Shown here piece by piece: positions 27,985-37,912 of a DNA stretch of 64,000 nt. The translations under genes were made by a program, and so were the position numbers. This stretch comes from Halomonas shengliensis (GTDB taxonomy: Bacteria; Pseudomonadota; Gammaproteobacteria; Pseudomonadales; Halomonadaceae): assembly GCF_900104135.1 (NCBI RefSeq), contig NZ_FNIV01000004.1:281658-345657 (forward strand), written 5' to 3'. The first letter of the stretch is position 1; the number at the start of each line of letters is the position of its first letter. Below the pieces are notes generated by a model. The model worked only from the letters and a program-made list of their open reading frames with translations, was not told the origin of the DNA and made no database searches.

Positions 27985-28488
27985 ATGACGTTCCCCACCG
28001 ATGCCTCGCCCGACGCCGCCGACTGGCGGCGTGCCCTGACCCGCTTCGTCACGGTGATCCCCCATACCCGGGAGCTGGGCCTCGAGGTGCTCGCCGCCGG
28101 CCCCGAGGGGGTGCGCATGCGCCTGCCCTGGCACACGGACCTCACCGGCGACGCCGTGCGCGGCCTGGTGCATGGCGGCGTGCTGACCATGCTGCTGGAT
28201 ACCGCCTGCGGTTCGGCGGTGCTGCCGGCCCTTCCCGCCCCCGAGGTGTGTCCGACCCTGGACCTGCGCGTCGACCACTATCGCCCGGCGCTGGCCGGCG
28301 AGCCGCTGGAGGTGGAGGCCTGGACCCGACGGGTCACCGCCTCCATCGTCTTCACCGAGGGGCGCGTCTGGCAGGCGGGGCACGGCGACGTCGCCCGGGC
28401 CGTCGGCAACTTCGTGCGCCTGGGGCCACGCAACACCCCGCCCGGCTTCGCCGCGGCGCTGTTCGCCGAGGAGGACGCCCATGCCTGA
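27985..28488 (+). CDS. PaaI-type hot-dog thioesterase
   Basis: 167 residues, one hot-dog fold. The family motif is LVHGGVLTMLLDTACGSAV, with the catalytic acid at the aspartate, and PTLDLRVDHYRPA on the next strand. PaaI-type enzymes hydrolyse acyl-CoA thioesters in the cytoplasm. The next gene, another member of the family, overlaps this one by eight bases. The pair may form a heteromer or share a pathway. Confidence 0.9.
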   Translation: MTFPTDASPDAADWRRALTRFVTVIPHTRELGLEVLAAGPEGVRMRLPWHTDLTGDAVRGLVHGGVLTMLLDTACGSAVLPALPAPEVCPTLDLRVDHYRPALAGEPLEVEAWTRRVTASIVFTEGRVWQAGHGDVARAVGNFVRLGPRNTPPGFAAALFAEEDAHA

Positions 28489-28951
28489 GGGCTTCCATCG
28501 CGCCGCCTGGCTGGCGCGCACCCGTGACGACCGTGACCTGGCCGCCTGGCTGGCGCTGATCCCCTACGCCCGGCGCATCGGCGTCAGCGCCGAGCCCGAT
28601 CCCACGGGCGACGGCCTGCGCTACCGTCTCGAGCCGCACCCGGGCAACGTCGGCAACGTCATGCTGCCGGCGCTGCACGGCGGCGTGGTGGCGGCCTTCA
28701 TGGAGACCGCCGCGACCCTCGACCTGATGCTGGCCACCCGCGAGCCGCGGCTGCCGCGGGTGGTGGACCTCTCCATCGACTACCTGCGCGCCGCGCGCCT
28801 CGCGCCCACCTTCGCCCGCTGCGAGCTGCTGCGCGAGGGGCGCCGGCTGGCCAACGTCACGGTCAGCGCCTGGCAGGCGCGTGAGACGGCTCCGGTGGCC
28901 ACCGCGCGACTGCACTTCGTGCTGGGTGAGCCCGACGCCGAGGATCGCTGA
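28481..28951 (+). CDS. Second PaaI-type hot-dog thioesterase
   Basis: 156 residues. The hot-dog motif is LHGGVVAAFMETAATLDL; here glutamate stands where the partner has aspartate. RVVDLSIDYLRAARL follows. Its start lies inside the end of the previous gene, so it is translationally coupled. It shares the fold with its neighbour but only limited sequence, so the pair is an old duplication or a two-subunit enzyme. The substrate is unknown. Confidence 0.88.
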   Translation: MPEGFHRAAWLARTRDDRDLAAWLALIPYARRIGVSAEPDPTGDGLRYRLEPHPGNVGNVMLPALHGGVVAAFMETAATLDLMLATREPRLPRVVDLSIDYLRAARLAPTFARCELLREGRRLANVTVSAWQARETAPVATARLHFVLGEPDAEDR

Positions 28952-28963
28952 GCCTCCCCGCGC

Positions 28964-28991
28964 CTTGAAAAGCGTCGCGGGACCCCCATAT
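28964..28991 (+). promoter_or_regulatory. Sigma-32 heat-shock promoter of htpG
   Basis: CTTGAAA (28964–28970), a 14-base spacer, and CCCATAT (28985–28991) fit the RpoH consensus CTTGAAA / CCCATNT exactly. It lies 57 bases before the htpG start. Confidence 0.88.
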
Positions 28992-29047
28992 CGATTGCCG
29001 GTTACGAACATGCCGTCATGTCGAGAAGAGAGAGGGGTTCACGCCAC

Positions 29048-30955
29048 ATGACCACCGCGACGCACCACGAGGAGACCCTCGGCTTCCAGACCGAGGTGAA
29101 GCAGCTGCTCCACCTGATGATCCACTCCCTGTACTCCAACCGGGAGATCTTCCTGCGCGAGCTGATCTCCAACGCCGCCGACGCCTGCGACAAGCTGCGC
29201 TACGCGGCGCTGGACGATGACGCCCTCTACGAGGGAGACAGCGAGCTGCGCATCGAGATCGAGCACGACGCCGAGGCGGGCACCGTCACCGTGCGCGACA
29301 ACGGCATCGGCATGAGCCGCGACGAGGTGATCAGTAACCTCGGCACCATCGCCCGCTCCGGCACCGCCGAGTTCCTCAAGCAGCTCTCCGGGGAGCAGCA
29401 GAAGGACGCCCGCCTGATCGGCCAGTTCGGGGTGGGCTTCTACTCCGGCTTCATCGTCGCCGACGAGGTCACGGTACGCACCCGCAAGGCGGGCAGCGAC
29501 CACGCCGAGGGCGTCGAGTGGCGCTCGAAGGGCGAGGGCGAGTTCACCGTCGCCGATGTCGAGCGCGAGGCCCACGGCACCGAGATCGTGCTGCACCTCA
29601 AGGCCGATGCCCAGGAGTTCGCCGACGACTTCCGCCTGCAGAGCCTGGTGCGCAAGTACTCCGACCATATCGAGGTGCCGGTGCGCATGCCCAAGGTCGA
29701 GAAGGCCCGCGACGAGGAGGGCAACGAGATCGAGGGCAGCGAGACGGTCACCTGGGAGACCGTCAACGAGGCCACCGCGCTGTGGGTGCGCCCCAAGGGC
29801 GAGATCTCCGACGAGGAGTACAAGGCCTTCTACAAGCACGTGGCCCACGACTTCTCGGACCCGCTGACCTGGAGCCACAACAAGGTCGAGGGCAAGCTCG
29901 AGTACACCAGTCTGCTCTACGTGCCGGGCCGCGCGCCCTTCGACCTCTATGAGCGCGACGGCGCCCGGGGCGTGAAGCTTTACGTGCAGCGCGTCTTCAT
30001 CATGGACGACGCGGAGCAGTTCCTACCGCTCTACCTGCGCTTCATCAAGGGCGTGCTGGATACCCGCGACCTGTCGCTCAACGTCTCCCGCGAGCTGCTG
30101 CAGCAGGACCCCCAGGTCGAGAAGATCAAGTCCGCGCTGACCAAGCGGGCGCTGGACATGCTCAAGAAGCTGGCCAAGGACCAGGAGGCCTACCAGACCT
30201 TCTGGAACACCTTCGGCAGCGTGCTCAAGGAGGGGCCGGCGGAGGACTTCGCCAACCGCGAGAAGATCGCCGGCCTGCTGCGCTTCTCCACTACCCACAC
30301 CGACAGCGCCACCCAGGACCAGTCCCTGGCCGACTACGTCGAGCGCATGCCGGAGGGGCAGCAGAAGATCTACTACATCGTCGCCGACGGCTTCAATGCG
30401 GCGAAGTCCAGCCCGCACCTGGAGATCTTCCGCAAGAAGGGCATCGAGGTGCTGCTGCTGCACGACCGCATCGACGAGTGGCTGATGAGCCACCTCCACG
30501 AGTACGACGGCAAGAGCTTCGTCGATGTCGCCAAGGGCGAGCTCGACCTCGGCGAGATCGAGGGCGAGGAGGAGAAGAAGGCCCAGGAGGAGACCGCCAA
30601 GGCCAAGGAGGATCTGGTCAAGCGGGTCCGCGAGGCGCTGGGCGAGAGCGTCCAGGAGGTCAAGGTGACCCACCGTCTCACCGATTCGCCGGCCTGCGTG
30701 GTGCTGCCCGAGCACGAGATGGGCTTCCAGATGCGCCGCCTCATGGAGGCCGCCGGCCAGAAGGTGCCGGAGGTCAAGCCGATCCTCGAGCTCAACCCCG
30801 AGCACGCGCTGGTGGCGCGCCTGGAGCAGACCGAGGGCGAGGGCTTCGCCGACCTGGCCCATGTGCTGCTCGACCAGGCGATCATCGCCGAGGGCGGTCA
30901 CCTCGATGACCCGGCCGTCTACGTCAAGCGCCTCAACGCCCTGCTGAGCGCCTGA
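29048..30955 (+). CDS. htpG: Hsp90-family chaperone HtpG
   Basis: 635 residues. The N-terminal GHKL ATPase has [17 protein letters not shown] and the lid region [11 protein letters not shown]. The middle domain has [10 protein letters not shown] with the arginine of the ATPase loop, and the C-terminal dimerisation domain is complete. It assists folding of client proteins in the cytoplasm. The ATG at 29048 comes ten bases after GAGAGGGG; an ATG at 29018 has no ribosome site. A sigma-32 promoter lies upstream and a terminator 25 bases downstream, so it is a single heat-shock gene. Confidence 0.98.
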   Translation: MTTATHHEETLGFQTEVKQLLHLMIHSLYSNREIFLRELISNAADACDKLRYAALDDDALYEGDSELRIEIEHDAEAGTVTVRDNGIGMSRDEVISNLGTIARSGTAEFLKQLSGEQQKDARLIGQFGVGFYSGFIVADEVTVRTRKAGSDHAEGVEWRSKGEGEFTVADVEREAHGTEIVLHLKADAQEFADDFRLQSLVRKYSDHIEVPVRMPKVEKARDEEGNEIEGSETVTWETVNEATALWVRPKGEISDEEYKAFYKHVAHDFSDPLTWSHNKVEGKLEYTSLLYVPGRAPFDLYERDGARGVKLYVQRVFIMDDAEQFLPLYLRFIKGVLDTRDLSLNVSRELLQQDPQVEKIKSALTKRALDMLKKLAKDQEAYQTFWNTFGSVLKEGPAEDFANREKIAGLLRFSTTHTDSATQDQSLADYVERMPEGQQKIYYIVADGFNAAKSSPHLEIFRKKGIEVLLLHDRIDEWLMSHLHEYDGKSFVDVAKGELDLGEIEGEEEKKAQEETAKAKEDLVKRVREALGESVQEVKVTHRLTDSPACVVLPEHEMGFQMRRLMEAAGQKVPEVKPILELNPEHALVARLEQTEGEGFADLAHVLLDQAIIAEGGHLDDPAVYVKRLNALLSA

Positions 30956-30979
30956 CCCCACCGCGTCACCTTCTCCGCT

Positions 30980-31012
30980 GCAGGCCGCCTTCGGGCGGCC
31001 TGCGCGCCTTTG
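30980..31012 (+). terminator. Rho-independent terminator of htpG
   Basis: GCAGGCCGCC pairs with GGCGGCCTGC around a TTCG tetraloop, followed by a weak T-tract. Confidence 0.85.
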
Positions 31013-31106
31013 TCCCTTGCCTTCCTGCCTCCCGCGGCGCACCGTTGTCGAGACGTTTCTGCCCCGGATGCTTGCCTTTTCATCGCCTTCGACGCATTTT
31101 CGACGG

Positions 31107-31135
31107 TTGTGCAATGCGGCATTGTCCGGTATGAA
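31107..31135 (+). promoter_or_regulatory. Possible sigma-70 promoter of pntAB
   Basis: TTGTGC (31107–31112), 17 bases, TATGAA (31130–31135), 50 bases before the pntA start. Overlapping short inverted repeats (GCAATGCGGCATTGT; CCGGTATGAATATCCGG) could be operator half-sites. Confidence 0.35.
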
Positions 31136-31185
31136 TATCCGGTCTGACCTATGCAAGAATTCAATAACCAACCGGGAGATCCAAC

Positions 31186-32757
31186 GTGAAGATTGGTGCA
31201 CCCAGGGAGCTCGCCAAGGGCGAGGCGCGTGTGGCGCTGACCCCTGACAGCGCGCAGTTCATCCAGAAGCTTGGACATGACTGCCTGATCGAGAGCGGTG
31301 CCGGCGTGGCCGCCGGCTTCGACGACCAGGCCTATCGCGACGCCGGCGTCAGCGTGGTCGACGGCGCCGAGGCGCTGTGGAGCGAGGCCGAGGTGGTGAT
31401 CAAGGTCCGTGAGCCCGAGGACGCGGAGGTCAAGCACCTGCGCCAGGGGCAGACCCTGATCAGCTTCTTCTGGCCGGCCCAGAACGAGGAGCTGCTGGAG
31501 AAGTGCCGTGCCCAGGGCGCCACCGTGGTGGCCATGGACATGGTGCCGCGCATCTCGCGGGCCCAGAAGATGGACGCCCTCTCCTCCATGGCCAACATCG
31601 CCGGCTATCGCGCGGTGATCGAGGCGGGCAACAACTTCGGACGCTTCTTCACCGGCCAGGTGACCGCCGCCGGCAAGGTGCCGCCGGCCAAGGTACTGGT
31701 GGTGGGTGCCGGCGTGGCGGGCCTCGCCGCCATCGGCACCGCCACCAGCCTGGGTGCAGTGGTGCGCGCCTTCGACGTGCGTCCCGAGGTGGCCGAGCAG
31801 ATCGAGTCCATGGGTGCCGAGTTCCTGTTCCTCGACTTCGAGGAGAGCCAGGATGGCGCCGAGACCGGCGGCTATGCCGCGCCCTCCAGCCCCGAGTTCC
31901 GCGAGAAGCAGCTGGAGTGCTTCCGCGAGCAGGCACCGGACGTGGACATCGTCATCACCACCGCGCTGATTCCCGGCCGCCCCGCGCCCAAGCTGTGGCT
32001 CGAGGACATGGTCAAGGCCATGAAGCCCGGCTCGGTGATCGTCGACCTGGCGGCCGAGAAGGGCGGCAACTGCGACCTCACGGTGCCCGACGAGAAGGTG
32101 GTGACCGACAACGGCGTGACCGTGGTCGGCTACACCGACTTCCCGTCGCGCATGGCGACCCAGTCGTCGCTGCTCTACGCCACCAATATCCGCCACATGC
32201 TCACCGACCTGACGCCGGAGAAGGATGGCCAGATCGTCCACGACATGGAGGACGACGTCATCCGCGGCGCCACGGTGACCCATCAGGGCGAGGTCACCTT
32301 CCCGCCGCCGCCGCCCAAGGTGAAGGCGATCGCCGCGGCGAAGCCCAAGCCCAAGGAGAAGGAGCCGACCCCCGAGGAGAAGAAGGCCGCCGAGCACGCC
32401 GCCTTCAAGGCCCAGACCAAGCGCCAGGTGACCCTGCTCGGCGTCGGCGGCGCGCTGATGCTGCTGCTCGGCCAGGTGGCCCCGCCCTCCTTCATGCAGC
32501 ACTTCATCGTCTTCGCCCTGGCCTGCTTCGTCGGCTTCCAGGTGATCTGGGGGGTCAGCCACTCCCTGCACACGCCGCTGATGGCGGTGACCAACGCCAT
32601 CTCCGGGATCATCATCCTGGGCGCGATCCTGCAGATCGGCTCGGGCAACGGCCTGGTGACCCTGATGGCGGCCATCTCGGTGCTGGTGGCGACCATCAAT
32701 ATCGTGGGCGGCTTCCTGGTGACACGCCGGATGCTGGCCATGTTCCAGAAATCATGA
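31186..32757 (+). CDS. pntA: NAD(P) transhydrogenase subunit alpha
   Basis: 523 residues, the undivided E. coli-type alpha subunit. Domain I binds NAD(H): an alanine-dehydrogenase-like N-terminus ([19 protein letters not shown]) and a Rossmann loop [16 protein letters not shown] Lys/Pro/Glu linker ([14 protein letters not shown]) follows, then four membrane helices in the last 120 residues. With PntB it couples proton entry to reduction of NADP by NADH. A GGGAGATCC site precedes the ATG. PntB begins 16 bases after the stop. Confidence 0.97.
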   Translation: MKIGAPRELAKGEARVALTPDSAQFIQKLGHDCLIESGAGVAAGFDDQAYRDAGVSVVDGAEALWSEAEVVIKVREPEDAEVKHLRQGQTLISFFWPAQNEELLEKCRAQGATVVAMDMVPRISRAQKMDALSSMANIAGYRAVIEAGNNFGRFFTGQVTAAGKVPPAKVLVVGAGVAGLAAIGTATSLGAVVRAFDVRPEVAEQIESMGAEFLFLDFEESQDGAETGGYAAPSSPEFREKQLECFREQAPDVDIVITTALIPGRPAPKLWLEDMVKAMKPGSVIVDLAAEKGGNCDLTVPDEKVVTDNGVTVVGYTDFPSRMATQSSLLYATNIRHMLTDLTPEKDGQIVHDMEDDVIRGATVTHQGEVTFPPPPPKVKAIAAAKPKPKEKEPTPEEKKAAEHAAFKAQTKRQVTLLGVGGALMLLLGQVAPPSFMQHFIVFALACFVGFQVIWGVSHSLHTPLMAVTNAISGIIILGAILQIGSGNGLVTLMAAISVLVATINIVGGFLVTRRMLAMFQKS

Positions 32758-32773
32758 ACCGCGGAGACAACCC

Positions 32774-34216
32774 ATGCTGAGTCAAGGATTCGTGTCTGCC
32801 GCGGCGATCGCGGCAAGTGTGCTGTTCATCCTCTCCTTGGGGGGGCTGAGCAATCAGGAAAAGGCCAAGCGGGCGGTGTGGTACGGCATCGTCGGTATGG
32901 CGGTGGCGGTGTTCTTCACCGCCTTCGGCCCGGGCATCGGCGCCTACGGCTGGATGATCCCGATGATGATCATCGGCGCCGGCATCGGCGTCTATGTGGC
33001 CAAGAAGGTCGACATGACCGAGATGCCGCAGCTGGTGGCGGCGCTGCACAGCTTCGTCGGCCTGGCGGCGGTGTTCGTCGGCTGGAGCGCCGACCTCGAG
33101 CGGCGTCGCGTGCTCGCCGCGCGTGCCGTCGAGGCGAGCACCGACCAGTTCTCCGCCTTCGCCGCCCTGGTGGCGACCAAGGCACCGGACGAGCTGATGT
33201 TCCTGCAGATCGAGGTGGTGCTGGGCGTGTTCATCGGCGCGGTGACCTTCACCGGCTCGGTGATCGCCTTCGGCAAGCTGGCCGGCAAGGTGGACGGCAA
33301 GCCGAAGCAGCTGCCCGGCGGGCATATGCTCAACGCCGGCGCAGCGGCGCTGTCGCTGCTGCTGGCCATCCTCTACCTCAACGGTGCCGGCTTCTGGACC
33401 CTGCTGCTGATCGCCGCCCTGGCGTTCTTCATCGGCTACCACCTGATCATGGGCATCGGCGGCGCCGACATGCCGGTGGTGGTGTCGATGCTCAACAGCT
33501 ACTCCGGCTGGGCCGCGGCGGCCATCGGCTTCACCCTCTCCAACGACCTGCTGATCGTCACCGGCGCCCTGGTGGGCTCCTCCGGTGCCATCCTGTCGTA
33601 CATCATGTGCAAGGCGATGAACCGCAACTTCCTCAACGTCATCCTCGGCGGCTTCGGCGGCAGCCAGGGCCCGGCGGCGGAGATCGAGGGGGAGCAGGTG
33701 GCCATCGACGCCGGTGGCGTGGCCAGCGCCCTCAACGACGCCGACAGCGTGATCATCGTGCCGGGCTACGGCATGGCGGTGGCCCAGGCGCAGAACGCGG
33801 TCAGCGAGCTGACCCGCAAGCTGCGCAGTGCCGGCAAGGAGGTGCGCTTCGGCATCCACCCGGTGGCGGGTCGCCTGCCCGGCCACATGAACGTGCTGCT
33901 GGCCGAGGCCAAGGTGCCCTACGACATCGTGCTGGAGATGGACGAGATCAACGACGACTTCGCCACCACCGACGTGGTGATCGTCATCGGCTCCAACGAT
34001 ATCGTCAACCCGGCCGCCCAGGAGGATCCCAACAGCCCCATCGCCGGCATGCCGGTGCTGAAGGTGTGGGAGGCCAAGCAGGTGTTCGTCTGCAAGCGTG
34101 GCCAGGGTACCGGCTACTCCGGCATCGAGAACCCGCTGTTCTTCAAGGAGAACACCCGGATGTTCTACGGCGATGCCCGGGAGAGCATCGACTCGCTGCT
34201 GCCGCAGATCGACTGA
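32774..34216 (+). CDS. pntB: NAD(P) transhydrogenase subunit beta
   Basis: 480 residues. About eight membrane helices (domain II) are followed by the NADP-binding domain III from about residue 300, with the loop [20 protein letters not shown]-like [14 protein letters not shown], and [12 protein letters not shown]. Completes the proton-translocating transhydrogenase with PntA and should supply NADPH for biosynthesis, including PHB made by the phaC cluster. A terminator follows. Confidence 0.98.
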   Translation: MLSQGFVSAAAIAASVLFILSLGGLSNQEKAKRAVWYGIVGMAVAVFFTAFGPGIGAYGWMIPMMIIGAGIGVYVAKKVDMTEMPQLVAALHSFVGLAAVFVGWSADLERRRVLAARAVEASTDQFSAFAALVATKAPDELMFLQIEVVLGVFIGAVTFTGSVIAFGKLAGKVDGKPKQLPGGHMLNAGAAALSLLLAILYLNGAGFWTLLLIAALAFFIGYHLIMGIGGADMPVVVSMLNSYSGWAAAAIGFTLSNDLLIVTGALVGSSGAILSYIMCKAMNRNFLNVILGGFGGSQGPAAEIEGEQVAIDAGGVASALNDADSVIIVPGYGMAVAQAQNAVSELTRKLRSAGKEVRFGIHPVAGRLPGHMNVLLAEAKVPYDIVLEMDEINDDFATTDVVIVIGSNDIVNPAAQEDPNSPIAGMPVLKVWEAKQVFVCKRGQGTGYSGIENPLFFKENTRMFYGDARESIDSLLPQID

Positions 34217-34261
34217 GCCGGCCAACCGCCCGGGCCGAGGCCCGGGCGCTGTCGCCTCGAG

Positions 34262-34285
34262 ACGCCCCCTTCGTGGGGCGTTTTT
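34262..34285 (+). terminator. Rho-independent terminator of pntAB
   Basis: ACGCCCC pairs with GGGGCGT around CTTCGT and runs into TTTTT. It is followed directly by a TACACT -10-like box (34290–34295) serving gpsA. Confidence 0.85.
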
Positions 34286-34327
34286 CGTTACACTGCGCCC
34301 ATCGATTCCGACCGACACGGGGCGACC

Positions 34328-35407
34328 ATGACCGACCAACCCCTGCGCGTGGCGGTGCTCGGCGGCGGCAGCTTCGGCACCGCGCTGGCCAGCATCGCCG
34401 CCGACAACGGCGCCCGGGTGCGCCAGTGGCTGCGCGACCCGGCGCTGGCCGAGCAGATCAACCGCGAGCACGTCAACGGCCGCTACCTGCCCGACTACGC
34501 CATCAACCCTGCGGTGGTTGCCGCCACCGGGATGGCCGAGGTGCTCGAGGGCGCCGACCTGGTGCTGGTGGCGATCCCCTCCAAGGCGTTCCGCGAGGTG
34601 GTGCGCCAGGCGCGCCCCTTCCTCGCCCCGCAGCAGATCCTGGTGACCACCACCAAGGGCATCCAGGAGGAGGGCTTCAAGCTGATGAGCCAGATCCTCG
34701 AGGAGGAGACCGGCTTCGCCCATATCGGCGTGATCTCCGGGCCCAACCTCGCCTCCGAGGTGGCCGACAAACAGCTGACCGCCACGGTGATCGCCAGCGA
34801 CGACCCCGAGACCCGCACCCGGGTGCAGACGGCACTGGGCTGCGACTACTTTCGGGTCTACGCCAGCAACGACCGCTACGGGGTGGAGCTCGGCGGGGCG
34901 CTCAAGAACATCTACGCCATCGCCGCCGGCATGGCCGCCGCGCTGGGCATGGGCGAGAACACCCGCAGCATGCTGATGACCCGGGCGCTGGCCGAGATGA
35001 GCCGCTTCGCCGTGGCCCAGGGCGCCAACCCCATGACCTTCCTGGGACTGGCCGGGGTTGGGGACCTCATCGTTACCTGCTCCTCGCGGCTGTCGCGCAA
35101 CTACCGGGTCGGCTACGCCCTGGGCGAGGGCAAGTCCCTCGACGAGGCGGTGGAGGCCCTGGGTCAGGTGGCCGAGGGGGTCAACACCGTGCGCCTGGTC
35201 CGCGACAAGGCGCGTGCCGAGGGCATCTACATGCCGCTGGCCGAGGGGCTCTACCAGGTGCTCTTCAAGGGCGTGCCGGCCAAGGAGATGGCGAAGATGC
35301 TGATGCTGGGCGAGCAGAGCAGCGACGTGGAGTTCGTGCTGGCCCGGGAGGATGTCCAGCGCGCCCATCGCGAGCGTGCCGGTGAAACGGGAGGCGAGCA
35401 TGGCTGA
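34328..35407 (+). CDS. gpsA: Glycerol-3-phosphate dehydrogenase [NAD(P)+]
   Basis: 359 residues. Reduces dihydroxyacetone phosphate to sn-glycerol-3-phosphate for phospholipids. The NAD loop is [12 protein letters not shown], followed by the family segments [31 protein letters not shown] (containing the catalytic lysine) and [12 protein letters not shown]. Slightly longer than the usual 330–340 residues, at the C-terminus. The sixA gene overlaps its end by eight bases. Confidence 0.97.
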   Translation: MTDQPLRVAVLGGGSFGTALASIAADNGARVRQWLRDPALAEQINREHVNGRYLPDYAINPAVVAATGMAEVLEGADLVLVAIPSKAFREVVRQARPFLAPQQILVTTTKGIQEEGFKLMSQILEEETGFAHIGVISGPNLASEVADKQLTATVIASDDPETRTRVQTALGCDYFRVYASNDRYGVELGGALKNIYAIAAGMAAALGMGENTRSMLMTRALAEMSRFAVAQGANPMTFLGLAGVGDLIVTCSSRLSRNYRVGYALGEGKSLDEAVEALGQVAEGVNTVRLVRDKARAEGIYMPLAEGLYQVLFKGVPAKEMAKMLMLGEQSSDVEFVLAREDVQRAHRERAGETGGEHG

Positions 35408-35876
35408 GCGGCTCTGGCTCATGCGCCACGGCGAGGCCGCCCCGGGCGCCCCGGACCGCGAGCGAGCGCTCACCGACCACGGCCGGGAGGAGGCGGGGCG
35501 CATGGCGGCCTGGCTGGCCGGCCAGCATGGAGTGGGTGAGGCGCGCCTGCTGGCGAGCCCCTACCGCCGCGCCCTTCAGAGCGCCGCGGCGCTGGCCGAG
35601 GCGCTCGAGGTGGAGATCGAGCCCCTCGCCCTGATCACGCCGGACGACGCCCCCGAGGCGGTGAGCGACTGGCTGCTCGAACAGCCGGCGGGGCGGCCGC
35701 TGATCCTGGTCAGCCATATGCCGCTGGTGGGGGCGCTGACCGGGCTGCTGGTGGAGGGACGGACGGACCGTGGCCTCGGCTTCCCCACCGCCGCTGTGGC
35801 GGAACTCGAGGCCGAGGTGTGGGCGGCAGGCTGTGCCCGCCTGGCACGCTTTGTCAGCCCTGCCGATCTCGGCTGA
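35400..35876 (+). CDS. sixA: Phosphohistidine phosphatase SixA
   Basis: 158 residues. A histidine-phosphatase fold with the catalytic motif LMRHGEA at the N-terminus and the second His in LVSHMPLVG. In E. coli SixA dephosphorylates phosphohistidine in HPt domains or the nitrogen PTS. The ATG at 35400 lies within the gpsA end (GAGCATGGCTGA), after GGGAGG, so it is coupled to gpsA. Confidence 0.93.
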   Translation: MAERLWLMRHGEAAPGAPDRERALTDHGREEAGRMAAWLAGQHGVGEARLLASPYRRALQSAAALAEALEVEIEPLALITPDDAPEAVSDWLLEQPAGRPLILVSHMPLVGALTGLLVEGRTDRGLGFPTAAVAELEAEVWAAGCARLARFVSPADLG

Positions 35877-35889
35877 GCCAGGATCAGGA

Positions 35890-35945
35890 CCGTACGCGAG
35901 GGCGCTGGGGGCAAGCCGAAGAGGAGATACCGCCTCTCCTGACCA
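35890..35945. repeat. Short dispersed intergenic element, copy 1
   Basis: The core GGGGGCAAGCCGAAGAGGA (35907–35925) matches 17 of 19 bases at 49994–50012, also intergenic. A small hairpin AGGAGA/TCTCCT (35922–35940) follows. It lies between the convergent sixA and AEC permease genes and may act as a terminator-like repeat. Confidence 0.45.
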
Positions 35946-35952
35946 GCCGCCG

Positions 35953-36900
35953 CTAGATCAGTCCGATCACCTGCAGCCCGAAGGCCCCCAGGGTGAGGGT
36001 GACGCTGGCCATCAGGGTGGTCAGGGCGATGATGTTGGCGGTGAGCACGGCGTTGCCGCCCATCGCCTTGGCCATCACGAAGGCCGCCGCCGCGGTGGGG
36101 CTGGCGAAGAACAGGAACATCACCCCCAGCTCGCGCCCCTCGAAGCCCGCCAGCCAGGCCGCGCCGGTGGAGAGGGCCGGCAGCGCCACCATCTTCATCA
36201 GGCTGGCGCTGAGCGCCGTGATGCCGGAGGCCTGCAGGGCGCCGAAGGAGAGGGTGGCGCCGATGCAGATCAGCGCCAGCGGCAGGGTCAGGGAGGCGAA
36301 GTAGTCGCCCGAGGTGAGCAGCCAGCCGGGCAGTGGCGGGGCCAGCAGCGCCACCGGCACCGCCGCCACCACCGCCAGGATCAGGGGGTTCCTCACGATA
36401 TGGGCGAGGATGTCGCGCCAGTCGACCCGGGCCTCGTCGCGATAGGCGGCCAGCGCCACCACCGAGAAGGCGTTGTAGGTGAGGATCACCACCCCCAGCA
36501 GCAGGCCGCCGGCGGAGAGGCCGTAGTCGCCGTACATGCCGGCGGCCAGCGCCAAGCCGACGATGCCGCAGTTGCCACGGAAGGCCCCCTGGATATAGCT
36601 GCCGCGGTCGGCGCGGGGCACGCGCAGCGCCGCCCAGCCCCACACCGCCAGGAAGCCGCCCAGGGTGATCAGGGCGAAGGCGACCAGCAGCCGGGGGTTG
36701 AGGGTGGCCGCCAGGTCGGCACGGATGATGCTGAGGAAGATCAGGGTGGGCAGTGTCGCCTTGAACACCAGCTGGGAGGCGGTGGTGACGAAGGCGGCGT
36801 CGATCCAGCGGGCGCGCTTGAGCCCCAGCCCGATGAAGACCATGGCGAAGACCGGCAGGGTGATCTCCAGGGTGGAGCGGAACAGGGCCAGCGCATCCAT
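35953..36900 (-). CDS. AEC family permease (auxin efflux carrier type)
   Basis: 315 residues with about ten membrane helices in two inverted halves of five. The family landmarks are FRGNCGIVGLALAAG (first half) and LFFASPTAAAAFVMAKAMGG (second half), where the helix is broken at conserved Asn/Pro. Bacterial members move malate, malonate or other anions; the substrate cannot be told. Its ATG overlaps the stop of a 32-residue ORF (TGATG), which may regulate or accompany it. Confidence 0.9.
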   Translation of the reverse strand: MDALALFRSTLEITLPVFAMVFIGLGLKRARWIDAAFVTTASQLVFKATLPTLIFLSIIRADLAATLNPRLLVAFALITLGGFLAVWGWAALRVPRADRGSYIQGAFRGNCGIVGLALAAGMYGDYGLSAGGLLLGVVILTYNAFSVVALAAYRDEARVDWRDILAHIVRNPLILAVVAAVPVALLAPPLPGWLLTSGDYFASLTLPLALICIGATLSFGALQASGITALSASLMKMVALPALSTGAAWLAGFEGRELGVMFLFFASPTAAAAFVMAKAMGGNAVLTANIIALTTLMASVTLTLGAFGLQVIGLI

Positions 36901-36998
36901 CAGCGCGCCAGCCAGAAGCCGACCACCACGGCGGCCAGCACGGTGGCGAAGAACAGACGGTTGCGGGTGCGGGTATCACGGGGCTTGCGGGCGTTCAC
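36900..36998 (-). CDS. Tiny membrane protein coupled to the AEC permease
   Basis: 32 codons from a GTG start. The N-terminal half is basic (KPRDTRTRNR), followed by a single hydrophobic helix (LFFATVLAAVVVGFWLA) and a final arginine, the pattern of a single-span membrane microprotein. GGAG sits five bases before the GTG, and the stop shares one base with the permease ATG (TGATG), typical of coupling. It may be a small subunit or only a leader that sets permease translation. No family recognised. Confidence 0.55.
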   Translation of the reverse strand: MNARKPRDTRTRNRLFFATVLAAVVVGFWLAR

Positions 36999-37099
36999 GG
37001 CGGCTCCGGGGCTGGGTGACTTGGCGAACCATGGTAATCCCGTTAGCCTGCTACCACCAGGCGCCCCGCGCCGCCCCGACTCCCGGACCAGGATCCCCG

Positions 37100-37912
37100 A
37101 TGACCGCCGCCGAGACCGACCGCCCCACGCTGCTGTTCGCCCACGCCAACGGCTTCCCCGGGGTCTGTTACCGCAGCTTCCTGGCGCCGCTGGGGGAGCG
37201 CTTCACCCTGCACCCCCTGGACCGCCTGGGCCATCATCCCGACTTCCCGGTGGGGCACAACTGGCTGGCGCTGCGCGACGAGCTGCTCCATGCTCTGGAG
37301 GCCTTCGAGACCCCGGTGATCGGCGTGGGCCACTCCATGGGCGGGGTGCTGATGGCGATGGCCGCCGAGGCGGCCCCCGAGCGCTTCCGCTGCGTGGTGA
37401 TGCTCGACCCGCCGCTGATGCTGGGGCTCGATGCCTGGGCCATGAAGAGCGCCAAGCGCCTGGGACTGGTGGACCGCGTCACCCCCGCCGGGCGCAGCCT
37501 GGGGCGGCGCACCACCTGGCCGGATCGCGAGGCGATGCGCCACTACCTGCGCCGCCGCGGGCTCTTCCGGCGCTTCACCGAGCAGGCCCTGGACGACTAC
37601 GTGGAAGGCGGCACCCGCCTGCTCGATGACGGCCGCGCGGTGCTGGTCTATGACCCGGCCATCGAGGTGGAGATCTTTCGCCACCTGCCCGACCATCTGG
37701 GGGACCTGCCGCGCCGGCTGCGGGTGCCCCACGCGGTGCTCGCCGGCGAGGACTCCGACCTGCTGACCCCGCGGCGGCGCCGGCGCCTGACCCGCCACGG
37801 GGTGCGGGTGCGCCTGGTGCCCGGCAGCCACATGTTCCCCATGGAGCACCCCGACGCGGCCCGCCAGGGCTTGCTCGGGGTGCTCGACGAGCTGATCGGG
37901 GTGGCGCCATGA
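37100..37912 (+). CDS. Alpha/beta hydrolase
   Basis: 270 residues. The oxyanion segment is FAHANGFPG, the nucleophile elbow GVGHSMGG (serine), and the late acid and histidine LAGEDSDLL and GSHMFPMEHPD. This is the full alpha/beta-hydrolase set, so it is probably an active esterase or lipase-like enzyme. First of three plus-strand genes with four-base ATGA overlaps or short gaps; the third is a patatin phospholipase, so a lipid or ester substrate is plausible. Confidence 0.9.
   Translation: MTAAETDRPTLLFAHANGFPGVCYRSFLAPLGERFTLHPLDRLGHHPDFPVGHNWLALRDELLHALEAFETPVIGVGHSMGGVLMAMAAEAAPERFRCVVMLDPPLMLGLDAWAMKSAKRLGLVDRVTPAGRSLGRRTTWPDREAMRHYLRRRGLFRRFTEQALDDYVEGGTRLLDDGRAVLVYDPAIEVEIFRHLPDHLGDLPRRLRVPHAVLAGEDSDLLTPRRRRRLTRHGVRVRLVPGSHMFPMEHPDAARQGLLGVLDELIGVAP

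Noticed and set aside
32696..35503. 935-codon minus-strand frame opposite pntB and gpsA
   Set aside because: Spans three real plus-strand genes and a terminator; clearly a shadow.
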